64,000 nt of DNA from VFZN01 sp963709325 (GTDB lineage: Bacteria; Acidobacteriota; Vicinamibacteria; Vicinamibacterales; UBA2999): assembly GCA_963709325.1 (NCBI GenBank), contig CAVPVV010000003.1, positions 248,001 through 312,000 of the forward strand, given 5' to 3'. Positions 56,986 to 64,000 of the stretch are shown here, one piece after another. The first letter of the stretch is position 1. Each line of letters begins with the position of its first letter. The notes below the pieces were generated by a model, which saw only the letters and a list, made by a program, of their open reading frames with translations, ran no database searches and was not told the DNA's origin. The position numbers were made by a program, and so were the translations under genes.

Positions 56986-59439
56986 ATGTCCACGCTGCGC
57001 GCGACCTACCGCCTCCAGTTCGAGCCCTCGTTCCGTTTCGCCGACGCCGCGGCCCTGGCGCCGCTCTTTGCCACGCTCGGAATCTCGCACGTGTACGCGT
57101 CACCTGTATTCGAAGCGGTTCCGGGCAGTCGCCACGGCTATGACGTAATCGATCCCGGTCGGATCCGCGAAGAGTTCGGAGGCGACGCTGAGTGGCGGCG
57201 CTTGATCGCCGCTCTCGGCGCCCACGACCTCGGCATCATCATCGACATCGTCCCCAACCACTTGTCGATCAGCCGCAATCCGTGGTGGTCCGACGTGCTC
57301 GAGCACGGCCGCGACAGCCGCTACTTCACGTACTTCGATCTCAGCCTCGACGAGAACGGCGAGAACGCGACGACGATCGTCATCCCGGTTCTCGCCGAGC
57401 CGTACGGGGAAGAGCTCGAGGCCGGGCGCCTCACGCTTGTCCACGAGGACGGCCGAATCCGGGTGGCCTATGGCGACGAGCGCTTCCCGCTCTCGCCGGA
57501 GTCGATCCAGGAGCTTGGCGCGGGCCAGCCCGGTGCCGTCGACGCGATCGTCGCGCGGCTCAACGCCGATCGGCAGGCGCTTCACGAGCTGCTCGAGAAG
57601 CAGCACTACCGGCTTGCCTGGTGGCGGCTGGCCCGCGACGAGAGCCCGTACCGCCGGTTCTTCGACGTCAACGCGCTCATCGCCACTCGCGTCGAGCGTG
57701 ACGAGGTGTTCGAAGCGCTTCATCGGCTGCCCCGTGCCTGGGTCCGCGAGGGCCTGGTCGATGGCCTCCGCATCGATCACGTCGACGGTCTTGCCGATCC
57801 TGCGGGCTATCTTCAGCGGCTGCGCAGCGAACTGCCGGACGCGTGGATCGGGGTTGAGAAGATCCTCGCGGCGGACGAGACGTGGCCCGGCTGGCCGATC
57901 GACGGGACGACGGGCTACGAGTTCGGGGCACTGGTGACGCGCCTCTTTGCCGCTCCGGAAGCCGAGGCGCCGCTCACCGCGTTTCACGAAAGCTTCACGG
58001 GATTGAGCGATCGTTACGAGGACGTTGCCCGGGACGCGAAGCACGAGATGCTCGCTCACTGGCTGCTCGGCGACGCCGAACGCGTCGCGGCAATCCTCCA
58101 CCAGCGCTGCCAGGCCGACATCCAGCTGCGCGACTACTCGCAGCGCGACTGCCTGCTGCTCGTCCAGGCGCTGGTCGCCCAGTCGCCGGTCTATCGAACC
58201 TATGTCACCGGCGGCCACGCGGACGCCCGCGACGCCGCCATTCTCGGCCAGATGTTCGAGGGGCTTCGCCAGGCCGGCTCCGAGCTGCCTGCGCCGCTCG
58301 TCGACTTCGCCGAGGGATTGTGCCAGGAACCCGGCGGCGCGGCTGGGTTCGTGATCGGGCTCCAGCAGCTCTGCACCGCGGTCGCGGCCAAAGGCATCGA
58401 GGACACCGCGTTCTACCGCTACACGCGCTTCATCGCTCACAACGAAGTGGGTGGAGACCCGGCGCGCTTCTCCGACTCGGTTACCGTGTTTCACGACGCC
58501 GTGCGGCGCTGGCAGCGGGAGCAGACGCTCGGGCTTCGGAACACCAGCACGCACGACTCGAAGCGATCCGAGGACGTGCGGGCCCGCCTCACGGTCATCT
58601 CCGAGCGCGTCGAGCAATGGATCGCTCAGGTCACCTCGTGGCACGAGCAGTTCGACACACTCCGCATCGACGGCCAGCCTGACACCAACTTCGAGTACTA
58701 CCTCTATCAGACCCTGGTTGGCGCCTGGCCGCTGTCGCGCGAGCGCGCCCACGTGCACGCTGAAAAAGCCGCTCGCGAGGCCAAGCTCTTCACGAACTGG
58801 ACGACGCCATCACCGGAATACGAGCAGGCAATGCACCGCTTCATCGACGGACTTTATGACGACACGCGGTTCGTCGGCGAAGTGGAGGCATTCGCCGGCT
58901 CGCTGCACCCCGGCGACTGGCACAAGGCACTCGCCCAGCTGCTCCTGAAGATCACGACGCCCGGCGTGCCGGACTTCTATCAGGGCGCTTTCGGGTGGAT
59001 GCTGACCGTCAGCGATCCCGATAACCGGCGTCCGGTGGACTACGAGCCTCTTCAGGCGGCGTTGGAGTCGCTCGACAATCTCGCGCCCGAGGAGATTGCG
59101 GCGCGGATCGACGAGGGGCTGCCCAAGCTGTGGATCACGCGACGCGCCCTCGAGTTGAAGCGGCGCCATCCGGGGTTGACCGCGACGGCCTCTTACGAGC
59201 CGCTGGCCGTCTCCGGCGGTGACAACGCTTCGCACGTCGTCGCCTTCCTGCGCGGCGGCGAGATCGCGGTCGTGGTGCCGACTCGGACGGTGTGGAACGG
59301 CGGTCAGGTATCGATCGATCTCCCCGCCGGCACCTGGACCGACGTGCTGACCAACCGCGATGTCCCTGGCGGCGAACAATCCGTGTGCGCGTTGTGGCGT
59401 ACCTTTCCAGTGGCGCTGTTGGAGCGGCGCGCGGCATGA
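56986..59439 (+). CDS. treY: Maltooligosyl trehalose synthase
   Basis: An 817-residue GH13 enzyme that turns the reducing-end maltose unit of alpha-1,4-glucans into a trehalosyl unit. The TreY N-terminus (RATYRLQFEPSFRFADAAAL), ISHVYASPVFEAVPGSRHGY, IIIDIVPNHL, nucleophile Asp264 in GLRIDHVDGL and acid Glu291 in GVEKILAADE are all present, as is TDFYQGAF-like PDFYQGAFGWM near the end. It is the first gene of a four-gene operon; its stop overlaps the next start as ATGA. ATG 56986 begins exactly at the family N-terminus. Confidence 0.95.
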   Translation: MSTLRATYRLQFEPSFRFADAAALAPLFATLGISHVYASPVFEAVPGSRHGYDVIDPGRIREEFGGDAEWRRLIAALGAHDLGIIIDIVPNHLSISRNPWWSDVLEHGRDSRYFTYFDLSLDENGENATTIVIPVLAEPYGEELEAGRLTLVHEDGRIRVAYGDERFPLSPESIQELGAGQPGAVDAIVARLNADRQALHELLEKQHYRLAWWRLARDESPYRRFFDVNALIATRVERDEVFEALHRLPRAWVREGLVDGLRIDHVDGLADPAGYLQRLRSELPDAWIGVEKILAADETWPGWPIDGTTGYEFGALVTRLFAAPEAEAPLTAFHESFTGLSDRYEDVARDAKHEMLAHWLLGDAERVAAILHQRCQADIQLRDYSQRDCLLLVQALVAQSPVYRTYVTGGHADARDAAILGQMFEGLRQAGSELPAPLVDFAEGLCQEPGGAAGFVIGLQQLCTAVAAKGIEDTAFYRYTRFIAHNEVGGDPARFSDSVTVFHDAVRRWQREQTLGLRNTSTHDSKRSEDVRARLTVISERVEQWIAQVTSWHEQFDTLRIDGQPDTNFEYYLYQTLVGAWPLSRERAHVHAEKAAREAKLFTNWTTPSPEYEQAMHRFIDGLYDDTRFVGEVEAFAGSLHPGDWHKALAQLLLKITTPGVPDFYQGAFGWMLTVSDPDNRRPVDYEPLQAALESLDNLAPEEIAARIDEGLPKLWITRRALELKRRHPGLTATASYEPLAVSGGDNASHVVAFLRGGEIAVVVPTRTVWNGGQVSIDLPAGTWTDVLTNRDVPGGEQSVCALWRTFPVALLERRAA

Positions 59440-61418
59440 CAACGATCGATGAGCTCGGCTCGACATGGACCGGCGAGGGTACCCACTTCCGGGTGTTCTC
59501 GAGCCCGGCCACGGCCGTCGAGTTGTGCCTCTTCGACGGGAACGGTGCCGAGCATCGTCTGGCGATGGCGCCGGAGCCAGGCTTCCTGTGGCATGTCTTC
59601 GTCCCCGGCGTCGGACCCGGCCAGGCGTATGGCTACCGAGTGCAGGGCCCGTACGATCCGGCGCGCGGCCTCCGCTGCAATCCCGCCAAATTGCTCGCGG
59701 ATCCGTATGCCAAAGCGCTGTCGCGCAATATCCAGTGGGGCCCCGCGATGTTCAGCTATCCGCTCGGCGGAGACGGCATGGCGCTCGAGTCCACTGACAG
59801 TGCACCGTCGGCGCCGCGCTCGTTCGTGATCGATCCCTCGTTCGACTGGGGAGACGATTCGCGGCCGACCCACACGCCCGAGCAGACCGTGTTGTACGAG
59901 CTGCACGTCAAGGGATTCACGCACTGTCATCCCGGCGTCCCGGCGCCATTGCGCGGCACCTACGCGGGACTGGCGAGCCCGGCCGCGCTCGACGCGCTCA
60001 CCTCGCTCGGCATCACGAGCGTCGAACTGATGCCGGTGCACCAGTTCGCGCACGAGCCCCACCTTCTCGAGGCCGGACTTCGCAACTATTGGGGCTATCA
60101 CACCTACGGCTACTTCGCGCCGCACGCCGATTACTCGTTCGCCGACGATCGGGGCGGCCAGGTGCGCGAGTTCAAGTCGATGGTCAAGGCGCTGCACGCT
60201 GCCGGCCTCGAAGTCATCCTCGACGTGGTCTACAACCACACGGCGGAAGGCAACCATCTCGGGCCGACGCTGAACTTCAAGGGCTTCGACAACCCTGCCT
60301 ACTACCACCTGGTACCCGACGACCCGCGCTACTACATGGACTACTCCGGGACCGGCAACAGCGTGAACCTGCGCCACCCCTACGTCCTGCAGCTGGTCAT
60401 GGATTCGCTGCGCTACTGGGTCGGCGAGATGCACGTCGACGGGTTCCGGTTCGACCTCGCTGCGACGCTGGCGCGCGGAGAACATACCGTCGATACCTGG
60501 TCGGCGTTCTTCTGCACCATCCATCAGGATCCGGTGCTGCAGCGGGTCAAGCTGATTGCCGAGCCGTGGGACACCGGCGCCAACGGCTACCAGGTCGGCA
60601 ACTTCCCGTTCCACTGGTCTGAGTGGAACGACAAGTATCGCGAAACGGTGCGTCGGTTCTGGCGCGAGGAGTCCGCCGAGCCGGCGGCGGACCTCCTCGA
60701 TCTCGCGGCCCGCCTGACCGGCAGCGCCGATTTGTTCCAAAGTGACGGACGCCCGCCGAGCGCGAGCATCAACTACATCGCCAGCCACGACGGTCTGACG
60801 CTGGCCGACCTGGCGGAGTCGAGCCAGTCGCTGCAGGCACTGCCGCCGGGCCCGGAGCGCGACGAGGCCCGCCGCCGGCTCCAGCGCAACCTCCTGGCGA
60901 CGCTGCTGCTGTCGATGGGCACGCCGATGATCACTGCCGGCGACGAGTCGGGCCGCACCCAGCAGGGCCACGACAATGCGTACGACCAGGACAACGCGAT
61001 TTCCTGGCTGCACTGGTCAGCCGCCGACGAGTCGCTCCGCGCCTTCGTGCAGCAGCTGATTCGGATCCGAAAGGAGATTCCCTGGCTGCAGCACGGCCAG
61101 TGGCCGGGGCGCGATCTGCAGGTGCGCTGGCTGCGTCCGGACGCCCAGCCGCTCGACGAGGGCGACTGGCAGGCGCCGCGGGCCCACCTCGCGCTGCTCG
61201 GCACCGTGGATGGACACGAGGCACTGCTGCTGCTCAACGCGAGCGAGGACGCGATCCGCTACACCTTGCCCGGTGAGGCGGAGCCGCCATGGCAGCTGCC
61301 GGTCAGGACCGACTCCGAGAGTGGCTCGACCGAGGCCGACACGGCGACAGACCCGGTCGAGGTGCCCGGTCGCACGGTCATTCTGCTGGTTCGCCGCCAC
61401 GGTGAGGGTGAGGCGTGA
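59436..61418 (+). CDS. treX: Glycogen debranching enzyme GlgX/TreX
   Basis: A 660-residue GH13 isoamylase-type debranching enzyme that hydrolyses alpha-1,6 branches of glycogen to feed TreY. The N-terminal CBM48 domain is followed by the barrel motifs EVILDVVYNHTAEGN, nucleophile Asp340 in GFRFDLAATLARG, acid Glu376 in KLIAEPWDTGANGYQVG, and INYIASHDGLTLADL. The start ATG 59436 overlaps treY, and the stop overlaps treZ (GTGA). Its place inside the tre operon favours the TreX role over a general GlgX role. Confidence 0.93.
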   Translation: MTTIDELGSTWTGEGTHFRVFSSPATAVELCLFDGNGAEHRLAMAPEPGFLWHVFVPGVGPGQAYGYRVQGPYDPARGLRCNPAKLLADPYAKALSRNIQWGPAMFSYPLGGDGMALESTDSAPSAPRSFVIDPSFDWGDDSRPTHTPEQTVLYELHVKGFTHCHPGVPAPLRGTYAGLASPAALDALTSLGITSVELMPVHQFAHEPHLLEAGLRNYWGYHTYGYFAPHADYSFADDRGGQVREFKSMVKALHAAGLEVILDVVYNHTAEGNHLGPTLNFKGFDNPAYYHLVPDDPRYYMDYSGTGNSVNLRHPYVLQLVMDSLRYWVGEMHVDGFRFDLAATLARGEHTVDTWSAFFCTIHQDPVLQRVKLIAEPWDTGANGYQVGNFPFHWSEWNDKYRETVRRFWREESAEPAADLLDLAARLTGSADLFQSDGRPPSASINYIASHDGLTLADLAESSQSLQALPPGPERDEARRRLQRNLLATLLLSMGTPMITAGDESGRTQQGHDNAYDQDNAISWLHWSAADESLRAFVQQLIRIRKEIPWLQHGQWPGRDLQVRWLRPDAQPLDEGDWQAPRAHLALLGTVDGHEALLLLNASEDAIRYTLPGEAEPPWQLPVRTDSESGSTEADTATDPVEVPGRTVILLVRRHGEGEA

Positions 61419-63274
61419 AGCCGGTCGAGCGCGAGTATCCCGTCGGCGCCCAGTTCGACTCGAGCGGCCACGCTAGTCTCCGCGTCTGGGCACCTGAGCA
61501 CCACCAACTCGAGGTGGTCGTCGAAGGCGTCGCGACGCGGCTGCAGCGCGAAGACGACGGCCATTTCTCCACCATCCTGCGCGCAGTCCCAGGCGCACGA
61601 TACGGCATCCGGCTGCCCGGCGACCCTCGCGTCTACCCGGATCCGGTGTCGCGATCGCTCCCCGATGGGCCCGAGGGGCTGTCGTCGATGGTTGACCTGG
61701 GCGCGTACCGCTGGCGCGACGATACCTGGCGGGGCGTCGCGCTCCCAGGTCAGGTGATCTACGAGATGCACATCGGGACGTGCACCCGCCCCGGCCAGTG
61801 GCGGTCGGCGGAGGCCCTGCTGCCGCGGCTCCGCGACCTCGGGATCACCGTCATCCAGATGATGCCGATCGCCGAATTCTCCGGCCTCTTCGGCTGGGGC
61901 TACGACGGCGTGCAGTGGTTCGCGCCGACTCGGAACTACGGACAGCCGTCGGACCTGCAGCACTTCGTCGATGCGGCTCACCAGATCGGCCTCGGCGTGA
62001 TCCTCGACGTCGTCTACAACCATCTCGGCCCGTCGGGCAATTTTCTCGAGCGGTTCGATCGCCGATGGCAGAGCACCCGTCACCGGAACGAGTGGGGCGA
62101 GGCGCTCAACTTCGACAACGAGGGCGCGCACTTCATGCGCTCGCTGGTCCTGAGCAACGTGCGCTACTGGATCAAGGAGTTTCACTTCGACGGCTTCCGT
62201 CTCGACGCCGCGCAGCAGATGTTCGACGACTCGCCCGACCACATCATCGCGGCGATCGGCCGCACGGCGCGCGAAGCCGCCGGGCCGCGCAGCGTCATCG
62301 TGATCGCCGAACACGAGCCGCAGGACGCGCGGATGATCCGGCCGCCCTCGGCCGGCGGCTACGGGCTCGACGGCATTTTCAACGAGGACTTCCACCACTC
62401 CTGCCGCGTCGCCCTCACCGGCCTGCGCGATGCCTATTTCTCGGATTACCTTGGCACCAGCCGGGAGTGGCTGGCGCTGGTCGAGCGCGGCTTTCTCTTC
62501 CAGGGTCAGTACTACGCGTGGCAGAGGCAGCCGCGCGGCACGCCGGCGCTCGATCGCGAGCCGCCGCAGTTCATCTGTTTCCTCGAGAACCACGACCAGG
62601 TCGCGAACTCGGCCGCCGGCCTGCGATTGATTGACCTCTCCGGAGAGGCGGCATGGCGAGCAATGACCGCCTACCTTCTGCTCGGCCCGTGGACGCCGCT
62701 GATCTTCCAGGGCCAGGAGTCCGGCAGCGATACGCCGTTCCGGTTCTTCGCGGACCACAGTCCCGATCTGCAAGCGCGCGTCGTCGATGGCCGCCGCGAG
62801 TTCCTCGGCCAGTTCACGCGATTCGCCGAAGAGGCCGTGCCCTCCACCGCGCACCCCTCGATTGGCGAGGACGTCTTCGATGCGTGCCGGGCCGGTTCCG
62901 AGCCGCCGCGGGCCGCGCGCTGCCGCCAGCTGTTCACCGACCTCCTGACGATGCGCCACCACGACCCGACGCTGGGCCAGCACGCCAAACGCCTGTCGGG
63001 CGCAACCGCCGGCGATCGGACGCTGCTCCTCCGCTTCGAGGGCGCCACGTCTTCGATCGATCGCCTGGTGGTCGTCAATCTCGACCCCGATGTCAATCTC
63101 GCCGCGCTGCCCGATCCGATCGTGGCGCCGCCCGCCAACCACGAGTGGCGCGTGCGCTGGTGCTCCGACGACCCGAAGTACGGCGGCAGCGGCATCGTCG
63201 CGATCGCGCCGCCCGAGCGGCTGATCGCCGGCGGACGTGCCACCACCGTTTTCGAACCGAGAGCGTTGAAATGA
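61415..63274 (+). CDS. treZ: Malto-oligosyltrehalose trehalohydrolase
   Basis: A 619-residue GH13 enzyme that releases trehalose from maltooligosyl trehalose. An N-terminal beta domain (HASLRVWAPEHHQLEVVVEG) leads to YEMHIGTCTRPGQWRSAEA, GVILDVVYNHLGPSGN, nucleophile Asp264 in GFRLDAAQQMFDDSPDH, acid Glu299 in IVIAEHEPQDARM, and FLENHDQVANS. GTG 61415 overlaps the treX stop. Its own stop overlaps the next start as ATGA. It completes the TreYZ pathway. Confidence 0.95.
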   Translation: MKPVEREYPVGAQFDSSGHASLRVWAPEHHQLEVVVEGVATRLQREDDGHFSTILRAVPGARYGIRLPGDPRVYPDPVSRSLPDGPEGLSSMVDLGAYRWRDDTWRGVALPGQVIYEMHIGTCTRPGQWRSAEALLPRLRDLGITVIQMMPIAEFSGLFGWGYDGVQWFAPTRNYGQPSDLQHFVDAAHQIGLGVILDVVYNHLGPSGNFLERFDRRWQSTRHRNEWGEALNFDNEGAHFMRSLVLSNVRYWIKEFHFDGFRLDAAQQMFDDSPDHIIAAIGRTAREAAGPRSVIVIAEHEPQDARMIRPPSAGGYGLDGIFNEDFHHSCRVALTGLRDAYFSDYLGTSREWLALVERGFLFQGQYYAWQRQPRGTPALDREPPQFICFLENHDQVANSAAGLRLIDLSGEAAWRAMTAYLLLGPWTPLIFQGQESGSDTPFRFFADHSPDLQARVVDGRREFLGQFTRFAEEAVPSTAHPSIGEDVFDACRAGSEPPRAARCRQLFTDLLTMRHHDPTLGQHAKRLSGATAGDRTLLLRFEGATSSIDRLVVVNLDPDVNLAALPDPIVAPPANHEWRVRWCSDDPKYGGSGIVAIAPPERLIAGGRATTVFEPRALK

Positions 63275-64000
63275 TGAAGACCCGTGCCCTCCTGCTCTTG
63301 AAGAAACACGCCCCCGCCTCGCCGCCAGCCGATGCGCCGCTCGAGTGGCTCGTCACCAACGGTCTGGGCGGCTATGCCTCGGGCAGCGTCGCCGGACCGG
63401 TCCTGCGGAGATTCCACGGTCTGCTGGTTGCCGCTTTCCCCGCCCCGATCGGCCGCGTGCTCCTGCTTCACCAGCTTCAGGAAACGATCCGGCTTGGCGG
63501 CGATCGGGAGATCGACCTGCGGCCCGGGCCGGAGCCACGGGTCTGCGCCGAGCTGGAAGACTTCTATCTTCAGGCGGGACTTCCCCACTGGGTGTTCGGA
63601 GTGAACGACGTCGCCCGCATCGAACAGTCGCTGATGATGCCGCACGATCAGAACACGGTGCACGTCCGGTATCGGTTGACCGGCACGGCGGCCGCGGCGA
63701 CGCTGGTCCTCCGGCCCTGGCTCGATTTCCGCCCGCACGAGGGGGCTCTCGCCGTGTCCCCGGCGCACGGCTACAGCGTGATCGCGCACGGACCGGCGCG
63801 GTTCGAGTTCAGGCTCGACGGCGCGCCAGCGGCGCTGCGGATGACGGCCAGCGCCGACCGCGTGGCCTTCAAGGACTCCCAGTCGAACTGGGATGACGTG
63901 CCGTATCCAATCGAGTCCGAGCGCGGTTACGACTCGCGCGGCTCGATGCACGCACCCGGCGCGTTCACCCTGCAGCTCCTGCCAGATCAAGACCTCTACG
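63271..64000 (+). CDS. Amylo-alpha-1,6-glucosidase-type glycogen debranching enzyme (5' part, runs off the window)
   Basis: The first 243 residues of a bacterial/archaeal-type glycogen debranching enzyme. The N-terminal domain shows the family motif EWLVTNGLGGYASGSVAG, then RRFHGLLVAAFPAP, LPHWVFGVNDVARIEQSLMM and HVRYRLTG. The catalytic six-hairpin domain lies beyond the window end. ATG 63271 overlaps the treZ stop. A second debranching enzyme in the same operon as TreX is noteworthy; it may process limit dextrins or supply another glucan. Confidence 0.85.
   Translation, partial: MMKTRALLLLKKHAPASPPADAPLEWLVTNGLGGYASGSVAGPVLRRFHGLLVAAFPAPIGRVLLLHQLQETIRLGGDREIDLRPGPEPRVCAELEDFYLQAGLPHWVFGVNDVARIEQSLMMPHDQNTVHVRYRLTGTAAAATLVLRPWLDFRPHEGALAVSPAHGYSVIAHGPARFEFRLDGAPAALRMTASADRVAFKDSQSNWDDVPYPIESERGYDSRGSMHAPGAFTLQLLPDQDLY

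Noticed and set aside
61259..63142. 627-codon minus-strand frame across treX and treZ
   Set aside because: Fully antisense to two intact GH13 enzymes; no motif or ribosome site.

Overview
This 64-kb, GC-rich window looks like chromosomal DNA of a soil Acidobacteriota member, most likely class Vicinamibacteria. The pointers are an ADOP-type double MacB/FtsX permease, an Oar-like TonB receptor with a carboxypeptidase-regulatory domain, a DUF1592-DUF1552-ankyrin operon, PQQ beta-propeller proteins, and many secreted amidohydrolases and peptidases. The taxonomy is an inference from gene families; no rRNA or tRNA gene was found.

Layout. 0-18.7 kb: exported catabolic and transport genes (YtcJ-type amidohydrolase, TonB receptor, PQQ dehydrogenase, NHL propeller, APC permease, acetylpolyamine-type deacetylase, ADOP permease, TPR protein with a C-terminal haem motif, molybdenum hydroxylase large subunit, membrane protein, P1 peptidase). 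18.8-27.6 kb: a secreted hypothetical, an AbgB-like M20 hydrolase, the DUF1592-DUF1552-ankyrin operon and an NHL protein, all broken by dozens of apparent single-base insertions that look like sequence error. 27.7-40.4 kb: amidohydrolase, PQQ propeller with two EF-hands, an M28 peptidase fused to a beta-lactamase-like domain, DinB-like protein, ThDP enzyme, a large sortilin-like propeller protein and galactokinase. 40.4-56.9 kb: a stress and DNA-maintenance district of BON-domain proteins, very small membrane and Pro-rich proteins, decayed SDR and DUF2071 genes, RecQ, topoisomerase IB, a receiver/kinase/NtrC regulator set, a truncated DUF892 ferritin-like protein, DUF72, DUF6496 and Ku. 57.0-64 kb: a tightly coupled treY-treX-treZ-debranching-enzyme operon making trehalose from alpha-glucans; its last gene runs off the window.

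Non-coding structure is the most unusual part. (1) At ten loci, tandem arrays with 7-, 9- or 14/15-bp period sit mostly directly against stop codons, in several unrelated sequence families. (2) The palindrome GGGGACWGTCCCC occurs in triple arrays upstream of two genes, once exactly filling a promoter spacer, with a variant before a third. (3) Seven genes have a -10-like hexamer exactly 7 nt before the start codon, implying leaderless transcripts. (4) Every isolated frameshift whose sign can be read is +1.

How it fits together: much of the window encodes an exported scavenging repertoire. The 40-64 kb part fits survival of drying and DNA damage: Ku, RecQ and topoisomerase IB for DNA; BON, DUF892 and DUF6496 proteins typical of general-stress regulons; trehalose as a protectant.
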